Source: Rhineura floridana (lineage: Eukaryota; Chordata; Lepidosauria; Squamata; Rhineuridae). Taken from it: 64,000 nt of DNA. Below the pieces are notes generated by a model that was given only the letters and a program-made list of their open reading frames with translations, did no database searches and was not told the DNA's origin. Shown piece by piece: positions 25,740 through 37,960 of this stretch. Where the stretch lies: positions 118,171,238-118,235,237 of the forward strand of contig NC_084480.1 of NCBI RefSeq assembly GCF_030035675.1. Reading direction: 5' to 3'. Each line of letters opens with the position of its first letter. The stretch's first letter is position 1. Both the position numbers and the translations under genes were made by a program.

Positions 25740-26080
25740 ACATTAAAATCCTTATTTTATTTTATTAAAATATTTATATCCTGCCTTTCAGGACACAAGG
25801 CAGCATTCAAACCCAGTCATAAAACATGTAAAATCTACACCCCCTTTAAAATAAGCAGCAAAAAATCTGTTAAGACACAGCAATTGATAAAAATCGATGA
25901 ACAAGCAGACCGAACTAAAAACATCTTTAGAGGCTCTTTAACAGTTATTAATGAAGGGGCCCTACTTACTTCTTGGGATATCATATTCCATAAATATGGG
26001 GCCACCTTTGAAAATGGCTTGATCTAACAGAATAGGCCCAGCCCTTGTTTTTCCTCCCAGTTCCCCCAGTCCTTCCACAT
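25740..26080 (-). mobile_element. L2/CR1-type LINE fragment, reverse orientation
   Basis: Begins TTTATATCCTGCCTTTCAGG with CAAGGCAGC, the reverse complement of a LINE 3' tail. Further in, CTTGGGATATCATATTCCAT and GGGGCCACCTTTGAAAA correspond on the minus strand to the degraded end of the reverse-transcriptase ORF. 5' truncated. Confidence 0.5.
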
Positions 26081-26284
26081 ACTCCTGCCTGTAACAAGAA
26101 GCAGGAATCCAGGTGTGCCACAGACCAGGTGGGGGAGGGTTGGTAAACAAGAGGACAGGGTAGGAATGGATGGGAGAGGTCATGGCTGCCTATTCCAACT
26201 CATAAACAGCTGCCTGCACTATTTCAGGGTGCGACCCAGCAGGGCTGCACACTTTCTGGGGTGGCCCAGCAGGACACCCTCTGT

Positions 26285-26400
26285 GGTAGCTTAAATTGAG
26301 GAAGTGACTTGCCTAAGGTCAGCTTTGTAGCTGAGCAGCAATCTGAACCAGGGTTTCCGACATCCAAACCCACCATGCTGTTTACTGTACTACGCTGTAA
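26285..26400 (-). repeat. tRNA-derived SINE head, reverse orientation, diverged
   Basis: AAGTGACTTGCCTAAGGTCA, GCAATCTGAACCAGGGTTTC and CACCATGCTGTTTACTGTAC read as the reverse complement of a Sauria-like SINE head (CCTTGGGC, GGTTCAAATC). No tail is visible. Confidence 0.5.
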
Positions 26401-28824
26401 ACAGCATTGGAAGTGACCACCATGTCACGGTTTGTCATGCGAGTTGAGCCTAGGTTCACCTTTTTCCAGTGTTTCCCATGCCCCACTAAAATACACCACA
26501 AGCTGACTCTTGTGTCAGTGCAGCTAGGAAGTACCATGCCTGTCATTTCTCTCTCATTTTTTCCTTTGTTTCCTACCAGGATTTATTGAATGCAATACAC
26601 AAAAGCATATTAATACTGCATCACCTTCCTCCTCCTATCAAAAGTTGCTTTCCTGAGGATGATCTGTTAAAAGTTGCAGCTGGTTTCAGCTATCAATAGA
26701 AAATGATGCCATATCCATTCACTTATCATTTATAGCAGTAGCAATCAGTAATCTTTAATATCTGTCAGGCAAATGATGTGCAGAAATGTGTGGACAAGTC
26801 TGGGTACTCTTGTCGACAAGGTCCCTTTTCCGCTGTCAGCAGTACCATTGGCTTCTCCTAATATAATTACATTGACTGTTATTCAATTAAGTGCCATTCT
26901 TAGCTTTTTAAAAAAACTTGCCTTATCAATTGATTCAGGTGTAATGCAATAATAAAGATGAACTCATTGCAGTGCATTAGCTCTGCTGTTCATAACTTCT
27001 GAACACAGGTTCATTCATAGTAGTCGATTTCCATTATGCAACCACAGTCCAAAAGAATTGATTCTGTTACATTCATTCCTTAATCTATATCACTCGTGTT
27101 GAAGAATCCTCTCCAAGATCATATGAAAATCTAACCAGATGCACTATGTGTGTGTGTGTGTTGGGGATGATATGGTTTGTACATTTTCAGATTAATACCA
27201 AAATCGTGGACTTTAAAGATCCGTTAGGATTAGGGCTGCTTTGTTCAAATATAAAGAAATGTTCAGATAGTTTCAGTGGGTTGGGTAGGTGTAATACAGA
27301 TATGCTAATACTACACATGAAAGGTCAGTGCACATAAGCGTATTTAAATGTGACAGGGTGCATGTGGAATGCTTACAAGAATAAGTGCTCTACTTGTACT
27401 TATGTTGCATCTGCTTTAGCCTTAAGATGGACCATTTTAACACTTATATTGAAGGATACGTAAAGCCTTGCTGAGAAATGCTGCTACTTTTATTGAAGTT
27501 CACCTGGTGAAGATGTTTCACCTGAGGATGGGCATCTAAAATTATTTGCATTTTTCTTTAGGAAAAAATTGGATAACTTAAAGAGTGTGCAAAATTACCT
27601 TAAGAAATGTCATTAGTCCTCTGAAAACTCTTTTTAGCTTCTTTCAAAAGTTTTGTATGCACTTTCCACCTAATACATTATGCACATTTTATTACATTTT
27701 TGGTTGGAAACTGTATTGCAAATTTTGGAGAAATGCATATTTCTCTACTGTCTCTACATTAAATATATTTTTAAGCTTTTCCTTGAATACTGAAGAACAT
27801 CAAAGAAATATCATCAAATTACATACTTTCTGCCTTTTATAGAGCTTTTACTTTGTGCATTCTTTAGCCACATTTCCTACAATTCTTATTGATGTTGAGA
27901 ACTGGTTACATATTTATTGAGTGAAATTAACTAATGAAATTACTGATCTTGCTTATTTTCTATTGGGTATGTGTGGACCCACCCCCTCAAATTTAGCAAC
28001 AGCTTTTAAATATGATAACCAAGAAACTTGGAATATAATAGAAAATCTCTTCCTTTTCAGGAAGGGAATAAATTCAAGGCATTTTGAATGTCAATGGCTG
28101 CAATCCTATGGAAGATTACAGCCAATATAAACAAGATAAATGTTCCTAAGAAACATTTTCTGCTGCAGCCCCACTGAATTAACTGTGAAAGGCTCAGATG
28201 CAGGAGAAATTAGTCCATCTAATCAAGTTATGCACTGGTTGAATGTTACCTAGCTACAATACACCAAATAAGCTATTCCAGAGTATGGACTGGAAGCACA
28301 TGAGGCCATCACTTTATCGCAGCTAAACAGGTCTGGGCCTGGCCAGTGCCTGCCTGGGTGACTGCTGCCTTGGGCTCCCTAATGGAAGAAAGCATTAATT
28401 TCTCTCTTTTAATTAATGACGGGTTTGGCAGACTGTTAGTGAATCTGATGACATTTACACATCACAGTTCAAGTCTCATAACAGTATTAAATCCACAACT
28501 CAAGCCCGACACTCCCAACCGTAAGACTTACTGGGCTGTGGTGTTGCAGGGATGATACTGGGTTCCAAAGCCAAATACTCTGACACAAATATTCACAATA
28601 GCCACAAATGTATGACAAGGACATCTATCAGTTTGAGGAAAGTAACATTTACAAAGTACTATCAAGGTCACCAAAGCCCATTTTCTTTCTAGCATATACA
28701 GCCAAACTGTATGTTTTTGTGCATTTGTCAGCCAAAGCTGATGTATTTCAGGAGATCTTGTCTTTATATTAAACTACAGATTACAGCCTTTCTTCAGAAG
28801 TCGTTAAACTAGCAGCTTATTTGT
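26401..28824. other. BNC2 intron: unassigned, AT-rich
   Basis: A GT run lies at 27147-27162. The stretch about 26690-27070 is repeat-free and rich in ATTA-type motifs, possibly regulatory, but this is only an impression. Confidence 0.35.
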
Positions 28825-28963
28825 CAAAGGTCTTCCCTAACCTGGTGCCCTCCAGATGTTTGGACTACAATTTCCATCATCCCTGACCATGGGTTGTGCT
28901 GGTTCAGGCTGATGAGAGCTGGAGTCCAAAACATCAGAAGGGCGCCAGGTTGGGGAAGACTGG
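28825..28963. repeat. Palindromic repeat, family A (MITE-like), near full length
   Basis: The left end, GTCTTCCCTAACCTGGTGCC (first base uncertain), is mirrored by GGCGCCAGGTTGGGGAAGAC on the right; the core CCATCATCCCTGACCATGGG lies between. Lies in the last BNC2 intron. Confidence 0.65.
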
Positions 28964-29290
28964 TCTAGGGAATCTATTAGAGATTGCCAGCATCATCACA
29001 AACTGGCAGTTTGAAGAGTTCCAAGGGGCAGCCGTGGCAATTAAATTGTTTCACATGTTTAGTGTCTATGAATTCAACACTCGTAAGAAGTCTGTTGACT
29101 ACAACATTTTTGAACTCACAGTAACCTACTGATTCCATCAAATCTCTTGATAATATATATGTTATAGTGCAGTGGTTCCCAACCTGGGGGCCGTTACCCC
29201 CAGGGGGGCTGCAAACAGTAAAGAAATGAATTATTTATTATTATTTTTAAAAAGTCTTCGCTGCCTGGATGCTGTCTGCTTCCCACTGTA

Positions 29291-30020
29291 GCTGCAGATA
29301 ATAATAATAATAATAAAATTTAATTTTTGTGTCGCCTATCTGGCCGAAGCCACTCTAGGCGACGTACAAACTAAAATTCAGTAAAATACAATACAATGCA
29401 GATAAAATACAATGAAGTCATTAATCACAGCAGCATGAGATCAGTTAGGGCAATCAATAGATAATAAGTATCCCAAAAAAGTTAGCCCTCCCCGGAAATC
29501 CTAAAGGCCTGTCCAAAGAGCCAAGTTTTTAAGGCCCGGCGGAATGTATCCAGGGAAGGGGCATGGCGAAGATCGAATGGGAGGGAGTTCCAGAGAGTGG
29601 GGGCCACCACTGAAAATGCCCTCTCTCTAGTCCCTACCAACCTAGCTGTTTTCGTTGGTGGGACTGAGAGAAGGCCCTGTGTGGCTGATCTGGTTGGGCG
29701 GCTTAATTTGTGGTACTGGAGGCGCTCCTTCAGGTAAACTGGGCCGAGACCGTATAGGGATTTAAAGGTTAATACCAACACCTTGAATTGGGCCCGGAAA
29801 ACAACTGGAAGCCAATGTAGGTGAAATAATACTGGCGTGATGTGATCACGGCGGCGGCTGTTTGTAAGCAACCGAGCTGCCGCATTCTGCACCAGTTGTA
29901 GTTTCCGGACCGTTTTCAAGGGTAACCCCACGTAGAGCGCATTGCAGTAGTCTAATCGAGAGGTGACCAGGGCGTGTACCACCAGTGGGAGCTGATGAAT
30001 AGGGAGGTAGGGTTGCAGCA
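29291..30020 (-). mobile_element. L2-type LINE, 5'-truncated, inserted in a hAT element
   Basis: On the minus strand about 180 residues match the C-terminus of the L2 reverse-transcriptase ORF: HALVTSRLDYCNALYVGLPL, LQLVQNAAARLLTNSRRRDH, VLFHLHWLPV, TRERAFSVVAPTLWNSLPFD and FRRALKTWLF. The 3' UTR holds GCCACTCTAGGCGACGTACA (plus strand: GCCTATCTGGCCGAAGCCAC) and ends in an (ATT)n tail, written ATAATAATAATAAT on the + strand. The coding frame is open from about 30020 to the stop at 29482, so the copy looks fairly young. The open frame extends right into host-element sequence to 30540, but that part has no LINE similarity. Confidence 0.85.
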
Positions 30021-30737
30021 GATAACACCTCCCCCTTGCTCCAAACGAGAGGGGAGGACTTTGCTGAAGCACCAGAGTGTCTTTCAGGCTTGCCAAGGGA
30101 GGCATCTGCCTATACCACACATGGCAGATGCCAAAAGAGGATGAGGGAGGTGCTACCAGGAAGAAGAGGGGATTACTATCCCGACTCCTCGCACTGCTGC
30201 TGCTGATGCCCTTACTCAGAATGAGGGGAGAGGGCTTTTTGTGAAACAAAAAGAAGCAAGGCTTCAAGGGAAGGCTGTTTTCCCCCTTCCTTCCTGACAC
30301 CCAGCCTGCCTGCCTTTCTTGACTCCTGCTTAGCTGCCACCTTTTAAAATTTATTCCTATTTGTGAGGCCACCCAGATCTTGCATTTAGCCCAGACAGAG
30401 CCCTCTCCAAGATGCTGCAGCAGTTGAGGGTTTCCCTTCTCCCAATTGCTCAAATGCATGCACACCTGCAGCTGCTTGCAGGAGGGGCAGGTGTGTTTGT
30501 GTTCGTGCATGAGCTGATCTGTCTTCTGCTCCACTGTCATTCCCCAAGTGCATGCTAATCAAGTGATCAGTTCTGATGATCATCCCAAGGCCTAAAACTC
30601 TAACCCCCCTCATTAATCTATCCACCCTTTTGTCTTCACAATCTAGCATCCCCACCATTACCATACTGCTGCTTCTTGATGATGATTTTTAAAAAGCTCA
30701 GCAGGTTGGCTGAGGCTGGGGACCACATACTGCAGCT

Positions 30738-30955
30738 GAAATTTATTTATTTATTATTGCATTTATATCCCACCTTTCCTCCAAGTTGCTCAAGGTGGTG
30801 CACATGGTCCCCTCTCTTTTCGATTTTATCCTATCCCTGTGAGATAGGTCAGGCTGAGAGACTGTATCTGGCCCAAGGTCACCTAGTGGGCTTCATGGCT
30901 GGGTGGGGATTTGAACCTGGAACTTAGTCCAACACTGTAACCCACTGGTGTTGGG
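30738..30955 (-). mobile_element. tRNA-derived SINE with LINE-type tail, reverse orientation
   Basis: ATTGCATTTATATCCCACCT and CCTCCAAGTTGCTCAAGGTG are a reversed LINE-like tail. GGTCACCTAGTGGGCTTCAT, GGGGATTTGAACCTGGAACT and GTCCAACACTGTAACCCACT are the reversed tRNA-like head with its B box. Inserted within the hAT element. Confidence 0.75.
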
Positions 30956-31206
30956 AGACACAACTGTACCTCTGCAGACTGTCGGAGGGGAGGGGGATCC
31001 CAATTTGATTGGAACCTTGCATTAAGAAAAGAAAGCAACACCTCCCTGTCTGCAGGGAGCTTTTTATGGAAAGGGATATTTGGAGATGTGAGTTTGCTAT
31101 GCAGCATTTTTTCAATTAACAGAGACTAAAATTACAATTAGCATGGGGGGGGTCACAAAATTTTTTGAGCTTACAAAAAAAACCCTGTTGGGAACCACTC
31201 TTAGTG

Positions 31207-32387
31207 AATGTCCCAAATTGAGCGACTGTGACATTGACATATGGATATGGACAATCCCACATAAATTCATAAATATCTGTAAACAGATATATTTCTCCCC
31301 ACATTTGGGACATACACAAAAAAGTGTTTGCCTGAAGGCTGATAATCATATTAAGGCGACTACCAGGATTTTACAGTATTTCTCTGAGATTTCACACACT
31401 CACAAAATTTGTCTGAGATTGTCAGCATTGACATGCCAGTTTCAACAGTCACCAAATTTCCACCATTCATGGTACATATACAGAATGCAAGAGCCATGTA
31501 GAAGCAAGAGCACTGATTGTGTCACTGCAAGACGTTTTCCTATGCTCTAAGAAAATGTATCTCCTAGAACCTTTGCCCCTTCATCATTCTCCTTCTTCCA
31601 TTCCATTAGCCATGCAAGGCCCTTCAAACCTAGGGACATCTCATCCTCCAGGCAGGAAACAGGAGGGTGCCTTGGAAGTGCCAGATTCTTCAGCCTGCAC
31701 AGGTCCTTCCAACGGAACACAATACACTCCTGGGTGGTTTCACACATGACTAGGTAGTACCTCACTGGAGGTTCTTTTGATGTACTATGTAAAAAGAGAT
31801 CTTGGGCAACTTTCCTGCAGTGAGATGTGGGACCTCTGCCCAAACATGGATCATATGCATCTCACTATGTCAAAGATGAATGAGTTAACCCTTCCTATGA
31901 AAAGAGAAAGCACAAATTGCACATTCTTCTTCTTAACACTGGAATCCTTCCTAAGTCCAAGCAAAATGTAGCTAGGCTTGAGAAAAGGAAGCAACAAACA
32001 GTGCTGGTTTGTACTCAGCAGATACAACAGAAGGGAAAGTACTCGTACAGCATTCCCATAGAACCCTCTTCCAATTTTTTGCCAGGTCAATGAACATGAT
32101 TATTCCATATTTCTATTTTTGCCTACTGTTGGTGTATGTCCTTTATAACTGAGAATGGGTTAAAGTGGGCTGCACTATCTCACCTAAGTGAATGTTTCTT
32201 CACCTCAAAAACAATCCTTTCCCGTTTTGGCATACAAATCCCAAGCAATACTGGAAGCAGTTTATGGTTCTGTCTATATGTATATACAACTAATGGTATC
32301 CCATTGTTTTACAAAAACAAAGCAATGGGGTTTTATCTTTGCCTTGTTTATGCTTGTTTGTTTACTTTGGCCTTAGATTCAAAACAA
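31207..32387. other. BNC2 intron: unassigned
   Basis: No repeat or exon recognised. Short open frames without motifs. Confidence 0.45.
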
Positions 32388-32394
32388 AGCTTAG

Positions 32395-32788
32395 TAATAA
32401 TAATAATAAAATAATAATAATTTAATTTTTAGGCCGCCTATCTGGCCGAAGCCACTCTAAATTCAATAAAATACAGTAAATACAATAAATACAATAAAAT
32501 ACAAATAATCATCAGTGACAGAATAGCAGCAATTGTAATACATAGCAGCGGGGATTGAGTATATAATTAGCCCATCCAGATAGTCTCAAAGGCCTGACCA
32601 AACAGCCAAGTTTTTAATGCTCGGCGGAAGGTATCCAGGGAAGGGGCATGTCGAAGATCGAACGGGAGGGAATTCCAGAGAGTGGGGGCGCCACCAAAAA
32701 AGCCCTCTCTCTAGTCCCCACCAACCTAACTACTTTTGTTGGTGGGATTGAGAGAAGGCCCTGCGTGGCGGATCTTGTCGGGCAGCAT
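32395..32788 (-). mobile_element. L2-type LINE, short 5'-truncated copy
   Basis: Related to the 29.3-kb L2: the + strand shows GCCGCCTATCTGGCCGAAGC, then AGGGAAGGGGCATGTCGAAG and GGTGGGATTGAGAGAAGGCC. An internal deletion shortens the 3' UTR. Flanked by AGCTTAG at 32388-32394 and 32789-32795, a likely 7-bp target duplication. Confidence 0.75.
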
Positions 32789-32947
32789 AGCTTAGCTTGT
32801 AGAAAGATGCATAAGCCAAAGCTATGATCCACTGTGCAGTTAAATAGCTAATAATCGGATGTTTTGCAGTGAGGGTGTCCTAAAGGGGTAAAGAACCATT
32901 GCAAAATAGTCAGAACATAATCAATAGTTGCCAAATATGTTTTAAAG

Positions 32948-33033
32948 CAGGGATGGCTAATCTGTGGCCCTCCAGATGTTGTCAGACTCCAACTCCCATC
33001 AACCCCAGCCAGCATGCTCACTCATCTGGGATA
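32948..33033. repeat. Palindromic repeat, family A, partial
   Basis: The left half is clear (GTGGCCCTCCAGATGTTGTC, AACTCCCATCAACCCCAGCC). The right half is short and degraded (CTCATCTGGGATA). Confidence 0.5.
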
Positions 33034-33045
33034 ATGGATAACTCA

Positions 33046-36000
33046 TCTGCAGCCAATAACATCTGGGTGGCTGCAAGTTCCCCCTCCCCGCTTTAAACTA
33101 TATTGATAAAATAAATTTTAATTTTATAAAATGTAAAAATAAAGTCCCAATGCTTGTCAGTTACCCCAGTGCTTTGCACTCATTGGCCAGAACAATGTTA
33201 GGTGGGTGCCGATTGAGTTCTTAGTTACTGAGCAACCTGGTGTAATATTGCCTATATGGTTTTTCTTATGTTTCCACAAATAAAATGGCTAGGGAGCTAC
33301 TCTTCTTCATGAATGTTGAAAATTCAGAGAGGAACCTGGAATTTCTACAATGGGGCAAGATCTACCCAAAGTACCTCCCTCTCATGGCTACAGCCTTGCA
33401 TTAAATCAAAAGGGAAACATCAGAACAAACCATCTGTCTAAATATACAAATATATGAGAACAAATAAATCCTGATGTTTCCTTAAAATAGAAGGAAACTC
33501 CACTTTCCTCTTATCCTTTTGAAATAATAATGAGCAGATAAAGATAGGGCTAATTTTACCTAAAAACTGGAAAATAAAATGTTCTCATTTACTAGTCTTA
33601 TCTTCCCAGTGCCACAGTTGCCCCTTAATCCTGCTTTTCCCTGCACTGAAAAAAGGCTACCTAAGCTATTCCACAGAGGTCTGAAAAATATGTGTATCTT
33701 CTTCTTTTGCAGTGTGCAGCATCTGATGTGTCCATAACTGATTATGCTTAATAGGAGTTCTTTTCATTACTAAATTTCAGTACAGTGGGTGCTGCCCAGT
33801 GAAATACCAACAATTGTACTCCAGCAGCATGAGCAACATTTCTTTCTAAAGCTTTTATGAATTGCATAGAATCTGAGAAAATATTAACCTTTTATAGGAA
33901 GAAAATCCAAAAAGGAAAATACAGTTCAGCACCTATTAAAAAAAAGAAAAAGTAAAGAAGTGCTTATTAAATGCAGGAAATAAAAGACAAGCAAATTGTT
34001 GCAAATTAAAGATGTGGAACCCAGTCATTACTATCCCTTTCAATATGAAACAAATCATTCACACTGGTCACGAAGACAGCTCCCTCTCCACTCAAATTAT
34101 TCACTTGAAGATAAGCTCTCACCAAACTCTTTAGGGGTTTAACTAATTTACTGCACAGATACAGCACGTCTGTTGTAATAACAGGTAGGATGTATTGGGG
34201 TCGACCATTTATCAGAATTAGACTTCTTTTCTCAATTCGCAGTGAATGATGCTGCCTACACTGCTCCTCATTCTCAGAGCTTGCCATCCCCTTATGGCCC
34301 CTAATGTGGCAGGCAAACAAAATTGACAGTCTCATGTTGTCAACAAGGGGCGATTCTCCTGAGAAGCCACTTAACTTTGCAAAGGAAGCAATGTATTAAT
34401 GTGCCTGTCCCAGGAATGTTAATCATCTTCAAGCTCCCTCTGACTTTGACAGGAAGAAAATCACCAAATTTGTTTACTAAATGAATCGTAATATGCTAAT
34501 AAGAGAGCATGACATATATGGTGAAGCCAAACAGATGGTTTGTTTACTTCACTTTGCAACTTTATCCATGTTGTAACTCAGAAGATGTTAGCAAGAATTA
34601 TTGGGATGTTGGCAGGGGCAACCAAGACTTTTGCATAAAAAATGCAGAGCCAGAGTAAAAGGAAAAGCAATTTGTTATCACCACAGAATGCATACAAATG
34701 CTGGTATTGATGGTATGACATTTGGGAAGGCCACGCAAAAGTCACCTGAGCAAGTGATTTTAGCATGGAATTCTCTGTTACCTATGTCGTCTGCTTGTGC
34801 AGTCTGTAAAAGTAAGATCTGAGAGTTCTGCACTCTTGAAAGGTGTGGTAATTTAGTACATACCTGTTGAGGTGTAAAGTGAGATGGCTCTTACGGTGTG
34901 AACAGAATTACATTTTTCCAATAGCTGCATGTGCTCACAAGCATCAAGATCAAGTCACATTCTAAATATATTAATATTGTTGCTCATTAAAAGATCAAAA
35001 GGTATTACAAACAAGAAGCATAACCACTGCTGTAGTTGCCAGAGTTACTCAGGAGTGGTGTAAGTTGCATTGCGACACTTCAGCCTCACACTTTACCAGC
35101 TGCAAACTGCCTCATTATGAAAGAAAAAAGAAGCCAGGGCTTGTTGAACATCCAAGGCAGGTCAAGAACATAACAAAAAAAATGACTGACCAAGCCTTGG
35201 CAAAATGAGCCATGCCTACAAATCAAATACGCAAGCTATCAACCATTTCCCCCATGTACACTAGGCAACAGAATGCAGTGACTTTGGTAGGGCTGCTTCA
35301 TAGACCTCATTGCTTGGGATTGTCAAGTTCTCAGCACTATCAAAGTTTTTTTCAGTTTATCTACACATAAGAGCTTCATACATACCCAGGGAACATAGTT
35401 TCAGTTGCTTTTACAGGCCGTCTGTAGGCCATCCATGAAATGCAACATTCCTTCTTAGTGAATACCAATTTCCTGAGGTTTATTTCTTGGAACATATTTT
35501 GAAGCAAGAGTTATTTTTAAAATGAAATGTTTGATCCAACCTTTATGCTTATTTTTCTTATCAGAAGATTCAAGCAGCCATTGATTATACTGTTTAGGAA
35601 TCTCTGATCTGAGTTTGGTAATTTCAGTGCCACCTTACGCACCATTTTTGAATTGACTGATGTGTCTACACCAGGAGCATATATGTGCTTTGTGATGCTG
35701 TACTGGTGTAGCCATTGGTATGCCAGCCACAAAGCACTACGTGTTCCAGTGCAACTCTTAAGTTGTGCCTAGACAGAGAAGTAGCAGAAGAGGGGGAAAG
35801 GGGCTATAAGATACTTTGTCCTTATTCTGTTTAGGAGCTCTGCTAGAGGGCAATATGCCTTCTAAGTTAAAAATGATAATAAATAAAGACCTAAAAAAAA
35901 AAAAGATGTGGCAATCTCCCTGTAGCCACTGTACTGGTGACAGGCTGTATGCTTTATTGGTATTTTGGTTGACTGTGGTGCATATCCCATTAGGTGATTA

Positions 36001-36250
36001 CACATCAGCATAAGACAATTACCCCATATAAAGGCACTCGTGTGACTTTGTTCCTTATAAGCTGGGAGAGTGCACATCACACTGAGGAATGGACTTTGAA
36101 TTAAAAGTCTGGATAATGCAGAACTTCAAAAGTAAACTGTTGAAAAGAGTTGTGCACAAATGCTTGTACCTCACTCGATTATTAATAATTTTATGACTCA
36201 CAGTGAAATGTGTGAACTTCCTCCATCAAAAATAATCTGTATTTTGAGCT
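33046..36250. other. BNC2 intron: unassigned
   Basis: Repeat-poor. A 109-codon minus-strand frame at 34006-34335 has no known domain. Confidence 0.4.
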
Positions 36251-36328
36251 GATACGAAAAGCTGAACTGGGCTATTTGGTTTAACAGTTAAACCATCAGG
36301 TCAACAGCACAGTTCAGCTTTTCATATC
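36251..36328. repeat. Nested hairpin (78-bp inverted repeat)
   Basis: Outer arms GATACGAAAAGCTGAACTG (36251-36269) and CAGTTCAGCTTTTCATATC (36310-36328) pair at 18 of 19 positions. An inner perfect 9-bp palindrome (TGGTTTAAC/GTTAAACCA, 36277-36295) sits in the loop. Origin unknown. Confidence 0.7.
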
Positions 36329-36773
36329 GATAATGGAAACTTACATTCATGAGTTACACTTCATCAAGGAGTGATAGAAATCCACATATACCCGAGATAC
36401 CTCTGACCTATTTTGAGTCAAGATTAATATCATGGGAATACTTTCATGATGTAACCTATCTGGATTAGGGTTGAAATTAAGGCTTGAAGGAATGCTCCTA
36501 AAATTGATGTCATTCACAGTTGGACAAGTCCAAGCATGGGCTATTTATTAATTTAGGATAAAGACTGTACAATATATGTGGACTGCATCTGAAATTATAG
36601 AAGTCACATGGAATATGGAAGCCAGAAGTTCTTGAATCAAAGTTACATTGGCTTGGATCCTAAAATAAGTCAACTTTTGAAATCTAATGTGATTGGTTAG
36701 CATCGGTTTCTTGAGGGGTCTGTAAACAAGATTTACTTTTTGTCAGAGGAGGAATCCAGTACTGGGCAACTTT

Positions 36774-36838
36774 TATGTACACCGCCCAGAGAGCCTTCGG
36801 GCTTAGGGCGGTATATAAATTAAATTAAATAAATAAAA
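36774..36838 (+). repeat. CR1/L2-like LINE or SINE 3' tail
   Basis: ACCGCCCAGAGAGCCTTCGG, GCTTAGGGCGGTATATAAAT and a TAAAT-rich tail: the GCCC...GGGC hairpin and ATAAA end of this LINE clade. Confidence 0.55.
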
Positions 36839-37439
36839 GAAGTTCAAGGGGAAAAAATTTCCCTGCCACTTCCGCCCCACTGAAGCTATCTGCATTTCCT
36901 AAAATCCTTATCTGGAAGGTAGGCAAACCTTCCTTAGCAATGTAGGATGCAACAGGAGGAAGAAGTGGATGGGAAACTTTCCTTCTATGATCGTCCTTAA
37001 GATCCAAAGTCAATTTTGGACAATTTCCCTCTCCCCCTATAATCCCCCACACTCCAAAGTGGCTTGGACTACTGGAGAATAGTGTGATAATATTTCAAAC
37101 ACAATGTGCTAGTTAGCAGTGCTGTTTTGAAGTATAAGTTACAATGTTAATGTTTCTCTCTCTCTCTCACACACACACAAAAACACACTCACCCTTTATT
37201 GTTCTGCACTACCTATTGCTATTGGTTATTAAATTCTGAAAGAAATTTTTTTTGGCGGTGGGGCTGGAGGAAACCTATCCACTGGAGACTAAGCAAAGAA
37301 GGAAGTATAAATTCAGCTTGTCTTCCAAGGATTACTTTGGAGCAAGAATGGTTAGCTACTGTCCCAGCCTGGAGCTTATATCTCATTTGAAACATCTACT
37401 CGCTCCTGACCAACAAAGAAAATTTCAATAAAGAAGTTT

Positions 37440-37960
37440 TACTGGTTTAACAGCAGCAAGCTCCTGGGATTGTCAAAGTGCTAAGGCTTTTCCAAGGAGA
37501 GAAGGAATCAGCAGCTGAAATATAATTAACCTTCCATTCTCAATGCAAAACTGCCACACACTCAGGAGCTCTGCAGTCTATTAGTGAAGTTATAACGGCC
37601 AACAGGCAGAAGGAATATTGGTCAAAAGTTGGCGGCTGCTGTCATATTTTTAGAATTATGATTAATGACACTAATAATGAAGATGATTACTGATATGTGT
37701 ATCTCCTGCAGTTTATCATATTGCACTGGCTGCCTACGTCCACAATAAACACGGTGCTATCATTTACCTCTTTATTGAAGGCAATCCTTTCTCCAGTGAA
37801 AGAGCACACTCTAATTACTGTGTAATGTTTTATGTCTCAAGCATTTTGCAGCTCTGCACCCCAACAACTGTTTCATATCTACCATTGATTAATTACAGAA
37901 TGTTTAATCAAAATTTAGAACCTAATGTTGTCATTTATGAGCATCATGCATTGCCAAGGT
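37440..37960. promoter_or_regulatory. Candidate conserved intronic element
   Basis: A repeat-free stretch with moderate GC and many homeodomain-type ATTA/TAAT cores (for example ATGATTAATGACACTAATAA) inside a BNC2 intron. BNC2 introns hold enhancers in other vertebrates. Conservation cannot be measured here; this rests on sequence character only. Confidence 0.25.

Larger units (their letters stand above)
29170..31200. mobile_element. hAT DNA transposon with nested L2 and SINE insertions
   Basis: The left terminus is CAGTGGTTCCCAACCTGGGG and the right terminus GTTGGGAACCACTC at 31187-31200, giving terminal inverted repeats of about 14 bp with one end-base change. These match hAT transposon ends. 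Flanks TTATAGTG (29162-29169) and TTAGTG (31201-31206) could be an 8-bp target duplication with 2 bases lost. An L2 LINE (29291-30020) and a SINE (30738-30955) sit inside. The remaining interior shows no recognisable transposase, so the element was probably non-autonomous. Confidence 0.65.

Noticed and set aside
30021-30540. N-terminal 170 codons of the frame that continues into the L2 protein
   Set aside because: Low-complexity sequence from the surrounding hAT element; L2 similarity begins only near 30020, so this is a chance fusion.
34006-34335. 109-codon open frame on the minus strand in the BNC2 intron
   Set aside because: No recognisable domain; could be unique intronic sequence. Not supported as an alternative exon.
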